From: an uncultured Prevotella sp. | GTDB lineage: Bacteria > Bacteroidota > Bacteroidia > Bacteroidales > Bacteroidaceae | NCBI GenBank assembly: GCA_900320905.1 | Contig: ONTZ01000004.1 | Span: forward strand, 62,001-126,000 | DNA: 64,000 bases | Direction of reading: 5' to 3' | Part shown: one piece after another, positions 1 through 7,526 of the stretch | Numbering within the stretch: the stretch's first letter is position 1 | Layout of the letters: each line of letters begins with the position of its first letter | The notes under the pieces: model-generated | What the model saw: only the letters and a program-made list of their open reading frames with translations | Told to the model about the DNA's origin: nothing | The model's database searches: none | Made by a program: the position numbers and the translations under genes

Positions 1-773
1 TCACGGCGGGCAATCTCCTGCGGCGTGATGGTGGCATTGATCTTTTCAGCCGCCTCCTCCACATTCTTCGGATATTTGTAAGGCAGGTTGTACTGGGCCA
101 GAATGGCATGCATCTCAGCATTGTTCTCACCCGTCTTTCCGAGGATATCGACAACGGAGCCGATGATGTTCTTATGTTCAGCATCCGGCCACTGCACCAC
201 CTTCACGACGGCCTTGTCATCCGTCTTCCCACCTTTCAGTTTTCGCTTCGGGATGATGATGTCATGCACAAAAGTATTATCCTGCGGAATGAGGAAAGCG
301 AAATCCTTCTCCACACGGAGTTTACCGACAATGGTATCATGTGCCCTTTTGACAATCTCAATGACCATCGCCTCCTTGATATGCTTGTCACGACGAGCCA
401 TATAAGAGACCTTTACCCTGTCGCCATCCATCGCCGACATGGAATTACGCTCAGCCACGAAAACCGGTGTACCGCCATCGTCGGGCAGGAACGAGTTGCG
501 CCCAGAGGCTTTGCGACGGAACACACCCTCCTGTACCTGGGTCTTCATGTTCAGACGATAGGAGTTGTCGCTGACTTTCGAGAGGAAATCATCCCATGCC
601 ATCTCCTCCATCACGTCGATGGCGAGCATCTTCAGGGGATGCGTATCAAGTTTCAGTGCCTTGAATATCTGCTTGAACGAGAAGGTCTCGTTCGGATTGT
701 GCTGGAAGAGATCCTGCAGCAGTTCGCTGACCTGCTTCTTCCCTAACCGTTTACCACCTTTTTTCTTTCCCAT
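1..773 (-). CDS. rnr: Ribonuclease R, N-terminal part (cut by window edge)
   Basis: 3'-5' exoribonuclease that degrades structured RNA in the cytoplasm. Reading leftwards from the ATG at 773, the protein starts MGKKKGGKRLGKKQVSELL, a basic tail, then a winged-helix-like segment with FSFKQIFKALKLDTHPLKML. The cold-shock/OB segments follow, with the RNase II/R hallmark AMDGDRVKV and later VHDIIIPKRKLKGGKTDDK. About 257 codons are present; the catalytic RNB domain and S1 domain would lie beyond base 1. The frame is open to the edge. The start follows an A-rich leader, and a TATCTTTG -7 box lies 27 bases upstream. The gene is divergent from the epimerase gene at 877. The family call is firm; the full length cannot be seen. 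Confidence 0.88.
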   Translation of the reverse strand, partial: MGKKKGGKRLGKKQVSELLQDLFQHNPNETFSFKQIFKALKLDTHPLKMLAIDVMEEMAWDDFLSKVSDNSYRLNMKTQVQEGVFRRKASGRNSFLPDDGGTPVFVAERNSMSAMDGDRVKVSYMARRDKHIKEAMVIEIVKRAHDTIVGKLRVEKDFAFLIPQDNTFVHDIIIPKRKLKGGKTDDKAVVKVVQWPDAEHKNIIGSVVDILGKTGENNAEMHAILAQYNLPYKYPKNVEEAAEKINATITPQEIARR

Positions 774-799
774 AGACTTGTTTTTTGTTTTCTTTGCGG

Positions 800-807
800 C
801 AAAGATA
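800..807 (-). promoter_or_regulatory. -7 box of rnr promoter
   Basis: On the minus strand this reads TATCTTTG, a full match to the Bacteroidota -7 consensus TAnnTTTG, 27 bases upstream of the rnr ATG. No clear TTTG -33 element is seen at 19-21 bp; a run of heptad repeats occupies that place. Confidence 0.6.
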
Positions 808-814
808 CAAAAAA

Positions 815-842
815 AAGTGAAAAGTGAAAAGTGAAAAGTGAA
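815..842. repeat. Four tandem AAGTGAA heptads
   Basis: Four exact 7-bp units AAGTGAA in tandem, followed by a partial unit. They sit between the divergent -7 boxes of rnr and the epimerase gene, in the -33 region of both. Related heptads occur at 1874-1908 and 36025-36059. Confidence 0.85.
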
Positions 843-850
843 AAGTTTTG

Positions 851-858
851 TAACTTTG
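851..858 (+). promoter_or_regulatory. -7 box of epimerase promoter
   Basis: TAACTTTG, matching TAnnTTTG, 18 bases before the ATG at 877. It fixes the start at 877, because an in-frame upstream ATG at 838 would lie before the promoter, inside the heptad repeats. Confidence 0.65.
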
Positions 859-876
859 CACCCAAATTTAACAAAG

Positions 877-1872
877 ATGAAGATTCTGATCACCGGAGCA
901 AGCGGATTTATTGGCTCATTTATCGTTGAGGAGTCCCTCAAACGAGGCTTCGAGACATGGGCTGCCGTGCGCAAGAGCAGTTCGAGGGAATACCTCCAAG
1001 ACGAGCGTATCCATTTCATCGAACTGAACCTCTCGTCGAAGGCACAACTGATGGAGCAACTGAGACCGCACCAGTTCGACTATGTGGTGCATGCTGCCGG
1101 TGTGACGAAGTGCCTGAACAAACAGGACTTCCGTCGCATCAACACCGAGGGGACGAAGAACCTTGTGGATGCCATTCTCGAACTCCAGATGCCCATCAAG
1201 CGCCTTGTTTATCTGAGTAGCCTCAGCATCTTCGGAGCCATCAAGGAACAACAACCCTACGAGGAGATTAAAGAGACGGACACCCCGCAGCCCAATACGG
1301 AATATGGTAAGAGTAAACTGGAGGCAGAACAATATCTGGAATCTGTCATTTCTCGCGTACCTTATATTATATTAAGACCAACGGGAGTCTATGGGCCGAG
1401 GGAGAAGGACTACTTCATCATGGCGAAGAGCATCAAGCAGCATAGTGACTTTGCCGTAGGCTATCAGCGTCAGGATATCACCTTCGTCTATGTGAAGGAT
1501 GTGGTGCAGGCCGTGTTCCTGGCATTGGAGAAAGGCGAGAATGGACGGAAGTATTTCCTCAGCGACGGACAAGTGTATCAGAGCACGACCTTCAGTGACC
1601 TTATCCACGAAGAACTGGGCCGGCCCTGGTGGATTCGTATCACAGCCCCTGTCTGGGTGCTCCGTATCATCACCTTTATCGGTGAGTACGTCGGACGGAT
1701 GACGGGTAAGGTGACAGCCCTGAACAATGACAAATACAACATCCTGCGCCAGCGCAACTGGCGGTGCGACATCCAGCCAGCCATTGATGAGTTAGGCTAC
1801 CAGCCGACCTACAATCTGAAACAAGGAGTGAAAGAGGCCATCCAGTGGTACAAGGACAACGGATGGCTCTAA
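877..1872 (+). CDS. NAD(P)-dependent sugar epimerase/dehydratase (extended SDR)
   Basis: 331 residues. The Rossmann fold starts at once with MKILITGASGFIG (GxxGxxG at residues 7-13). The SDR catalytic pair is Y143 and K147 in EYGKSK, with upstream YLSSLSIFG as the usual serine strand. Such enzymes use NAD(P) to epimerise or reduce nucleotide sugars or similar polyol substrates in the cytoplasm; the substrate cannot be read here. A 13-residue upstream extension is open, but it crosses the promoter box at 851-858 and heptad repeats, so ATG 877 was chosen. The next gene, a PAP2-like membrane protein, follows after 31 bases in the same direction, so the two may be co-transcribed and could act together in lipid or glycan synthesis. 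Confidence 0.82.
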   Translation: MKILITGASGFIGSFIVEESLKRGFETWAAVRKSSSREYLQDERIHFIELNLSSKAQLMEQLRPHQFDYVVHAAGVTKCLNKQDFRRINTEGTKNLVDAILELQMPIKRLVYLSSLSIFGAIKEQQPYEEIKETDTPQPNTEYGKSKLEAEQYLESVISRVPYIILRPTGVYGPREKDYFIMAKSIKQHSDFAVGYQRQDITFVYVKDVVQAVFLALEKGENGRKYFLSDGQVYQSTTFSDLIHEELGRPWWIRITAPVWVLRIITFIGEYVGRMTGKVTALNNDKYNILRQRNWRCDIQPAIDELGYQPTYNLKQGVKEAIQWYKDNGWL

Positions 1873-1873
1873 G

Positions 1874-1908
1874 AAGTGAAAAGTGAGAAGTGAGAAGTGA
1901 ATCGTGAA
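1874..1908. repeat. AAGTGAR heptad repeats overlapping a start codon
   Basis: Four 7-bp units (AAGTGAA, AAGTGAG, AAGTGAG, AAGTGAA) and a fifth degenerate unit TCGTGAA. The GTG in that last unit is the probable start codon of the PAP2 gene at 1904. Confidence 0.8.
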
Positions 1909-2875
1909 TATATTTAGATATCTGTTTGAGAAGGACAAGAAGCCTCGGAAGGGGCTGTTGGCAGTGGAATGGGTCATCATGGGCTATCTGCTACTGACCC
2001 TGTTGCTGATTCTGTTCACCTATACGAAGGTACAGAACCCCGAGCCGCTGCTCTGGGGACGCTTCCGTATTGTGATGATGACGCTGGCCCTCTGGTTCGT
2101 GTACCGTTTGATTCCCTGTCGTTTTACCATCTTCTGTCGGGTGGTGGCTCAGATGGGACTGTTGTCGTGGTGGTATCCCGACACCTACGAGTTGAACCGA
2201 ATCTTCCCCTGTTACGATCATCTCTTCGCCACCTACGACCAACGGCTGTTCGGTTTCCAGCCCGCCCTACTCTTCTCGCAGACATGCAGTCATCCGATAT
2301 TCAGTGAACTGATGCACTTCGGCTATACCTCGTATTTCCCGTTGATTGCCCTGGTGACCCTCTACTATTTCCTATGCAGATATTCAGAGTTTGAACGAGC
2401 CACCTTTATCATCCTCACAGCCTTCTTTGCCTATTACGTCATCTTTATCTTCCTCCCTGTTGCCGGACCGCAGTTCTATTATCCGGCGGTAGGTATGGAG
2501 CAGATAGCCCAAGGCATATTCCCCGATTTAGGCCACTACTTCGCCGACCATCAGGAGATGATCACGCTGCCCGGATGGAGCGACGGTTTCTTCTACCACA
2601 TGGTGGAACACGCCCACGCTGCCGGCGAGCGCCCCACGGCAGCCTTCCCCAGCAGCCATGTCGGCATCACCACCATCCTGGTGTTCCTGGCCTGGAAAGC
2701 CCGTTGCCGATGGCTCTTCTGGGTCATGATTCCCGTGTATATACTCCTGTGCCTTTCCACCGTCTACATCTTCGCCCATTATGCCGTCGATGTCTTTGCC
2801 GGCTGGGGCTCTGCCATCGTGATTTTTGTCGTTTTGCATTTTTTAGGCGGAAAAATTTGTGAGTTTCGAAAATAA
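1904..2875 (+). CDS. PAP2-superfamily membrane protein (inositol phosphorylceramide synthase-like)
   Basis: 323 residues with about six hydrophobic segments. The PAP2/AUR1-type active site is visible: FPSSHVG with H252, then FAHYAVDV with H292 and D296. These motifs mark lipid phosphatases and phosphotransferases, including the enzymes proposed to make inositol phosphorylceramide in sphingolipid-producing Bacteroidota. The periplasm-facing transferase role is inferred. The GTG at 1904 lies in a heptad repeat. No better start is seen: the first internal in-frame ATG would remove part of the first membrane helix. The gene lies 31 bases after the epimerase gene and is probably co-transcribed with it. 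The exact lipid substrate is unknown. Confidence 0.72.
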   Translation: MNIFRYLFEKDKKPRKGLLAVEWVIMGYLLLTLLLILFTYTKVQNPEPLLWGRFRIVMMTLALWFVYRLIPCRFTIFCRVVAQMGLLSWWYPDTYELNRIFPCYDHLFATYDQRLFGFQPALLFSQTCSHPIFSELMHFGYTSYFPLIALVTLYYFLCRYSEFERATFIILTAFFAYYVIFIFLPVAGPQFYYPAVGMEQIAQGIFPDLGHYFADHQEMITLPGWSDGFFYHMVEHAHAAGERPTAAFPSSHVGITTILVFLAWKARCRWLFWVMIPVYILLCLSTVYIFAHYAVDVFAGWGSAIVIFVVLHFLGGKICEFRK

Positions 2876-2887
2876 TCCCTACCTTTG
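2856..2887 (+). promoter_or_regulatory. greA promoter
   Basis: TTTG at 2856-2859, a 20-bp gap, then TACCTTTG at 2880-2887: a full Bacteroidota -33/-7 pair overlapping the end of the PAP2 gene. Transcription would start near 2894, upstream of the hairpin at 2921-2960. Confidence 0.75.
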
Positions 2888-2920
2888 CAAACGAAAGTAA
2901 GGAAAAGACATGATAGCACC

Positions 2921-2960
2921 GAGGATTCCGACAGCAGAACGTCGGGATTCTTTCTTTTTT
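2921..2960 (+). terminator. Intrinsic terminator inside the greA leader
   Basis: A 10-bp stem (2923-2932 with 2941-2950, two G-U pairs) with an 8-base loop and a T-rich tail TTTCTTTTTT. It lies after the greA promoter but 45 bases before the greA ATG, so it could end the upstream transcript and also attenuate greA. Confidence 0.75.
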
Positions 2961-3005
2961 GTCTGTCCAAGTTTTTAATGAAAAAATAACTAATAAAGAA
3001 GAAAT

Positions 3006-3473
3006 ATGGCATATATGTCACAAGAAGGCTACGACAAACTGATAGCCGAACTACATCGTTTAGAAAGCATTGAGCGCCCGAAGGCTTCAGCAGCCATTGC
3101 CGAGGCACGTGAGAAAGGCGATTTGAGTGAAAACAGCGAATACGACGCTGCCAAAGAGGCTCAGGCTCATCTGGAGGATAAGATCAACCAGTTGAAGGTG
3201 ACCATCTCGGAAGCCAAAGTGGTAGATACCAGTCGTCTGAGTACCGATGCCGTGCAGATTCTGTCGAAGGTGGAGATGACCAACATGACCAACAAGGCCA
3301 AGATGACCTACACCATCGTCAGCGAGAGCGAGGCCAACCTCCGCGAGGGCAAGATCTCCATCAAGACCCCGATAGCCCAGGGGCTGCTGAACCATAAGGT
3401 GGGTGACGAGGTGGAGGTAAAAATACCCCGTGGTACCATCAAGTTAAGAATCGACAAAATTACCGTAGGATAA
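3006..3473 (+). CDS. greA: Transcription elongation factor GreA
   Basis: 155 residues, normal family length. GreA enters the RNA polymerase secondary channel and triggers cleavage of backtracked transcripts. The N-terminal coiled coil carries the family signature GDLSENSEYDAAKEAQ (residues 38-53) with the acidic tip residues D39 and E42. The C-terminal FKBP-like domain ends with GDEVEVKIPRGTIKLRIDKI. The start MAYMSQEGYDKL is typical. One base separates its stop from the HIT gene, so the two form an operon. The promoter lies at 2856-2887 and a terminator-like hairpin sits between promoter and start. Confidence 0.96.
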   Translation: MAYMSQEGYDKLIAELHRLESIERPKASAAIAEAREKGDLSENSEYDAAKEAQAHLEDKINQLKVTISEAKVVDTSRLSTDAVQILSKVEMTNMTNKAKMTYTIVSESEANLREGKISIKTPIAQGLLNHKVGDEVEVKIPRGTIKLRIDKITVG

Positions 3474-3474
3474 T

Positions 3475-3870
3475 ATGGACATATTCAGTAAGATTGCCGC
3501 TGGGGATATTCCCAGTTACAAGTGCGCCGAGAACGAGGAGTTCTATGCCTTCCTCGACATCAATCCGCTGGTGAAGGGTCACACCCTTGTGATTCCCCGC
3601 CGCGAAGTAGACTACATCTTCGACATGGACGACGACGAGATTGCCCGCTTTGAGGTGTTTGCCAAGAAGGTGGCTCTCGCCATCAAGAAGGCCTTCCCCT
3701 GTAAAAAAGTGGCTCAGGTGGTATTAGGTCTCGAGGTACCCCATGCCCATATCCACCTGATTCCGATGCAGTCGGAACAGGATGTGGATTTCCGCCGTGA
3801 GAAGTTGAAACTCACGGAAGAGGAATTCAAGGAAATCGCCCAGAAGATACTAGATGAGTTTGTCGCTTAG
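3475..3870 (+). CDS. HIT family nucleotide-binding protein
   Basis: 131 residues. The histidine triad is complete: H90, H92 and H94 in PHAHIHLIP. The N-terminal half carries the usual IPSYKCAENEEFYAFLDINP and GHTLVIPRR segments. HIT proteins hydrolyse nucleoside phosphoramidates or dinucleotide polyphosphates such as AMP-lysine; the natural substrate is rarely known. The gene starts one base after greA, so it shares its transcript. Its stop overlaps by four bases the stop of the convergent guanylyltransferase gene. Confidence 0.92.
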   Translation: MDIFSKIAAGDIPSYKCAENEEFYAFLDINPLVKGHTLVIPRREVDYIFDMDDDEIARFEVFAKKVALAIKKAFPCKKVAQVVLGLEVPHAHIHLIPMQSEQDVDFRREKLKLTEEEFKEIAQKILDEFVA

Positions 3871-4955
3871 ACAAACTCATCACCGTATTTCAGTCCTATC
3901 TCGCTGACATATTTCCGAATGAGTGAAGAGTCGTCATTCTTGCGGCAGACCAGCAGCACATCTTCACTATCCGCCACAATGTAGCCGTCAAGGCCATTAA
4001 ACACACCGATCTTTCCCTTCGGCAACTTAATCACATTATTACTGCAATCCTCCAGTTCCACCTTAGAGTCGATGATTACATTGTCGCCCTCTACCTTACT
4101 CATCGACTCATAGATGGCATGCCATGTACCCAGATCAGCCCATCCGAAGTCGCACTGCATCACGAAAACATTCCTGCATTGCTCTAAGATGGCATAGTCG
4201 ATCGAAAGGTTTGGATACCTCGGATAGTTCTTCGCCACAAACTCCATCTCCTCTTCATAAGTGTATTCTATCCTCTCGTACCTTAATTTTCGGAGTACGT
4301 CAGGGAATATCTGCTCAAAGGACTTCAGCAGATGACTTACTTTCGAGAGAAAGATGCTCGTATTCCAATAGAATTCACCACTGTTCATAAACATCGTGGC
4401 AAACTCACGCTCGGGTTTCTCCGTGAACGACTTGACGGCATACACTTCCGGTTTGCAACTCAGGTCACCCATCTGGATATAGCCGTAGCCCGGCTCTGGG
4501 CGCGTTGGCTTGACACCCATCACCATCAGCACATCATTTTCTGCGACATAACTGAAACCAAGTTCCACACTGTGGGTGAATGAGACCTCATTCAGCACCA
4601 TCTGATCCGACGGCAAGACAATCACATTGGACTCCGGATCACGCTTCAGTATCCGCATGGCAGCCCAGGCCACACTCGGAGCCGTATTGCGGTTGATTGG
4701 CTCAACGATGAAATTCCGCTCTGGCACATCAGGCAACTGCTCACGCGACATTTCCAGATATTCCCGACAGGTACATACATAGATATGATCTGTGGGCAGC
4801 ATTTTCACAATCCTATCATAGGTAGCCTGCAACTGTGTCCTTCCCGTTCCGAAGAAATCAATAAACTGCTTGGGCATCGCCTCTCTGCTGCATGGCCACA
4901 AACGCTTTCCGCGACCTCCTGCGAGGATCACGCAAAAATCCTTACTATAATCCAT
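3867..4955 (-). CDS. manC: Mannose-1-phosphate guanylyltransferase
   Basis: 362 residues. It makes GDP-mannose from mannose-1-phosphate and GTP for glycan and GDP-fucose synthesis. The nucleotidyltransferase signature LAGGRGKRLWPCSR spans residues 11-24, KQF follows, and the FTEKP sugar-phosphate motif is present with NSGEFYWNTSIFL after it. There is no isomerase domain, so this is the short single-function form. The C-terminal segment has a left-handed beta-helix-like feel (VIIDSKVELEDCSNNVI). It is convergent with the HIT gene, with a four-base stop overlap. No clear promoter box was found upstream of 4955. Confidence 0.9.
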   Translation of the reverse strand: MDYSKDFCVILAGGRGKRLWPCSREAMPKQFIDFFGTGRTQLQATYDRIVKMLPTDHIYVCTCREYLEMSREQLPDVPERNFIVEPINRNTAPSVAWAAMRILKRDPESNVIVLPSDQMVLNEVSFTHSVELGFSYVAENDVLMVMGVKPTRPEPGYGYIQMGDLSCKPEVYAVKSFTEKPEREFATMFMNSGEFYWNTSIFLSKVSHLLKSFEQIFPDVLRKLRYERIEYTYEEEMEFVAKNYPRYPNLSIDYAILEQCRNVFVMQCDFGWADLGTWHAIYESMSKVEGDNVIIDSKVELEDCSNNVIKLPKGKIGVFNGLDGYIVADSEDVLLVCRKNDDSSLIRKYVSEIGLKYGDEFV

Positions 4956-5050
4956 TTATATATAACAATACTTATAGTCGTTTTTTATGCTGCGAAGATA
5001 AGCATTATTATCGATATAAACAAGTATTTTTCATTTTTTTACCATAAATC

Positions 5051-5081
5051 TTTGTAGTTTCAGAAAAATGTAGTACCTTTG
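5051..5081 (+). promoter_or_regulatory. tRNA-Leu promoter
   Basis: TTTG at 5051-5054, a 19-bp gap, then TACCTTTG at 5074-5081, 25 bases before the tRNA. A clean Bacteroidota promoter. Confidence 0.78.
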
Positions 5082-5106
5082 CAGCGCTTTTGAGGTTAAG
5101 TGCAAC

Positions 5107-5188
5107 GCCCAGATGGCGGAATCGGTAGACGCGCTGGTCTCAAACACCAGTGGGGCAACCCGTGCCGGTTCGACCCCGGCTCTGGGTA
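5107..5188 (+). tRNA. tRNA-Leu (anticodon CAA)
   Basis: 82 bases folding as a class II tRNA. Acceptor strands are GCCCAGA (5107-5113) and TCTGGGT (5181-5187). The D-arm has GCGGAATCGGTAGACGC, the anticodon stem-loop is CTGGT-CTCAAAC-ACCAG with anticodon CAA, a long variable arm follows, and the T-loop is GGTTCGACCCC. CCA is not encoded. It has its own promoter (5051-5081) and a terminator (5241-5273). The accessory island starts just after it, so it is a candidate integration site. Confidence 0.95.
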
Positions 5189-5240
5189 CGGAAGTACCAC
5201 GTGTGAGGCGAAAAAGACGCACTGGCTCAAAGAAAGCAAG

Positions 5241-5273
5241 GTGCTGTAAGACAACAACTTACAGCACTTTTTT
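5241..5273 (+). terminator. Intrinsic terminator after tRNA-Leu
   Basis: Perfect 10-bp stem GTGCTGTAAG / CTTACAGCAC with a 7-base loop, then six T residues. Confidence 0.88.
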
Positions 5274-5562
5274 ATAAAACCAAAGTTTTTCTCTCGAAAT
5301 TTTCCCCACATTTTCCCCACCGATGCAAATTTGATGCAATTGAATGGTAGATTTTGGTGCAGAAAAGCTCTATTTTCAGGAATTCGTATAGATTGACAGA
5401 TACCTGTTTCATGATTATGTAATTCGACAAGTATACTTTCAGTATTTAATTTATCGGTCACAACCGATGAATTTGGATAAGGCAATTACCTATTCGCGAA
5501 TTTCCGTATAGCAGCTTCAAGTGCTCTTTTTTCTTTTGCCTCATATAATTGTTTAAAAGCCT
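5274..5562. other. Non-coding stretch between tRNA-Leu and the island
   Basis: About 290 bases with no convincing gene. It holds short direct repeats: TTTTCCCCAC twice at 5304-5324 and GATGCAA twice near 5322-5340. Such repeats beside a tRNA can be recombinase arm sites, but no integrase is present, so this is only a suggestion. Confidence 0.4.
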
Positions 5563-7512
5563 CTAAGTTTTCGATACATCCTCCATCTTCTGTGTGTTCG
5601 AACCGTGTGTTCGCTCTTCAAACAACTTTTTCATTTCTACAAACTCCGCTTTGTGGATTCCTTTAGAGATATAAGAGTTTATATCCACTAAAATTGCATC
5701 GCCCCATGTTTCATTATCAGAAATAGCATTTTCCTTAGGATATGTGCGATATAGTTTCAAAGCCTCTTCTAATTTTCCCTGCATAACCAATGCATGAGCA
5801 TTATTAGCAATATTGCACATTTCGCCCTTCTTCTCATCAGTAAAGTGGGAATAAATAATTTCTGCAAGCCTACCATCTCCTTTTTCGAGTACCTCTAAAA
5901 CATCTTGTGTTTCATAATAAGCCCATGGTTTATAACAATTATACGCAAATCCTTCGATAATCCGGTTAGAATTGAATGTTCTGATATCTTTACGATATGT
6001 ACAATAACCAGTATACTGTGACAAATTATAAAGATTACATAAAGATTTATGCATATGCGAAGTCACCCCTTTTAACCACTCTGATGCAGAATGTTTTTCT
6101 CTATATTCATTGGCATTGGAGTGGTTTAGCCAAATAAAAGGCGATAGATACAATACAGTCCGCTCCGTTGGGCCATATTCAGATGTTTTACTATATTTAT
6201 AATGAATAGGACGGCAATGAATTATAGTTTCATAAATAAAATCACCCCATTCCTGTTCATTACTTTTTTCTATTTTGATGTTTTCCATTCCTATATGTGA
6301 ATCGATATCTGAATAAGACAAATAATACTCTTTGTTTTCCACAACATCAAACAGCCTTATCCCATGGAAGTAGTATTCTATATGCTCTTTCGTTGTCACA
6401 TACTCATATCCATTTCCAGACTTCTTAACCCTTAAATAATGGTTTTCCTCTGCTGTTTCTTTAAGTCTATTAGACAAGTCTTTGTAAGGATGATCTATAA
6501 TGTCAATTTGAGGCAGTTTAAACTTATTGCCATTAGGAGCATTGTAATCGTCATCGCCATCGTCATCTATCGAAGGGGTAACAATTTCAAGTTTATGACC
6601 TAAAAACTCTTCTAAATATTTCTCCCTGTAATTGTTCTCAGCCATCTTTTGGGATTCTTCATGAGACCACCTTTTGAGTGGTTTAATATCAGAATCAACT
6701 TTGAAACGTTCATCTTCAGATATTGCAAATACAAGTCGAGAAATATAGTTGTAAACATCATCTATCTTCTTAATAACCTGTTCTTCTGTTACCCTAATCA
6801 CATACCATCCATTTTCGAGAAAATAGGCATTACGTAGATAGTCACTGCATTCTCCATCTAAGTAATGAATTGGTTTCCTACTTAAGATATCGTATGGCTC
6901 ATCTACTTCCACATCAATGCAAATACCTTTAGATTTCCACACAATCGCAACATCGGGTTTGTATCCATAATCTCTATTCTTTATGGGCAAAGATACATCT
7001 TTCAGAATTAACATTTCCGGTTCTATTTCTTTCAAACACTGTAGTTTTGAAAACAATCTTGGTTCTGAAACACCATTAACAGTTCCTTCGAAAGATGTAC
7101 ATGATAAAATGGACGTGCCAGTTTGAGGACATAAATAAAATGGATAATCATCTTTTGTCAGGGAATCCATTTTTTCTAATCCATTAATAACCTTACCCCA
7201 ATACTCGAATTCAATTATCTCACTAGTTTTCCCGGCCATTCTTCTTTTCCCTACTGCGAGATTGGGAATTATCATATTCCCTCCTGAGGTTGGATATGTT
7301 ATTTTAGAAGAGGAATGCGATAATGCGTTACCTTGACCACTTCGAGTTAAGGCATCAATAACAGAAGGAATATCAACACTAATTACGTCCGATGAAGAGG
7401 CTGATTCTTCATTAGTATTAGGGAGATTATCATCAACTTTCCAAAAGACTTTAATACCAGAAAAAGCCCCTTTAAAAAAAGACAATAAAGTTTTAATTAC
7501 TTTCATACTCAA
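5563..7512 (-). CDS. Uncharacterised protein with Vsr/DUF559-like nuclease fold segment
   Basis: 649 residues; no named family recognised overall. Residues about 180-262 fit the PD-(D/E)xK fold of the Vsr/DUF559 type. KPDVAIVWKSKGICIDVEVDEPY has D187, D200, E202 and D204; R227 and ENGWYVIRVTEEQV (235-246) match the 'R...GW.V.R' end of that fold. This suggests DNA cleavage or binding, by inference only. The N-terminus is slightly hydrophobic and then rich in serine and asparagine. The C-terminal 250 residues are aromatic-rich (Y, W) with no known motif and end in helices resembling a TPR-like tail. It lies 14 bases after the 7527-8795 gene, so they form a two-gene operon. Base composition is more AT-rich than the flanking housekeeping genes, consistent with transfer. 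Confidence 0.7.
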   Translation of the reverse strand: MSMKVIKTLLSFFKGAFSGIKVFWKVDDNLPNTNEESASSSDVISVDIPSVIDALTRSGQGNALSHSSSKITYPTSGGNMIIPNLAVGKRRMAGKTSEIIEFEYWGKVINGLEKMDSLTKDDYPFYLCPQTGTSILSCTSFEGTVNGVSEPRLFSKLQCLKEIEPEMLILKDVSLPIKNRDYGYKPDVAIVWKSKGICIDVEVDEPYDILSRKPIHYLDGECSDYLRNAYFLENGWYVIRVTEEQVIKKIDDVYNYISRLVFAISEDERFKVDSDIKPLKRWSHEESQKMAENNYREKYLEEFLGHKLEIVTPSIDDDGDDDYNAPNGNKFKLPQIDIIDHPYKDLSNRLKETAEENHYLRVKKSGNGYEYVTTKEHIEYYFHGIRLFDVVENKEYYLSYSDIDSHIGMENIKIEKSNEQEWGDFIYETIIHCRPIHYKYSKTSEYGPTERTVLYLSPFIWLNHSNANEYREKHSASEWLKGVTSHMHKSLCNLYNLSQYTGYCTYRKDIRTFNSNRIIEGFAYNCYKPWAYYETQDVLEVLEKGDGRLAEIIYSHFTDEKKGEMCNIANNAHALVMQGKLEEALKLYRTYPKENAISDNETWGDAILVDINSYISKGIHKAEFVEMKKLFEERTHGSNTQKMEDVSKT

Positions 7513-7526
7513 CCCTATTTCAGTTT

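Noticed and set aside
838-876. Earlier in-frame start for the epimerase
   Set aside because: It lies before the -7 box and inside heptad repeats; the Rossmann motif starts right after ATG 877.
5031-5485. Open frames opposite the tRNA-Leu
   Set aside because: They run through the tRNA and its terminator; the translated tRNA complement gives a false peptide.
5274-5562. Integrase remnant beside the tRNA
   Set aside because: No frame shows tyrosine or serine recombinase motifs; only short direct repeats are seen.
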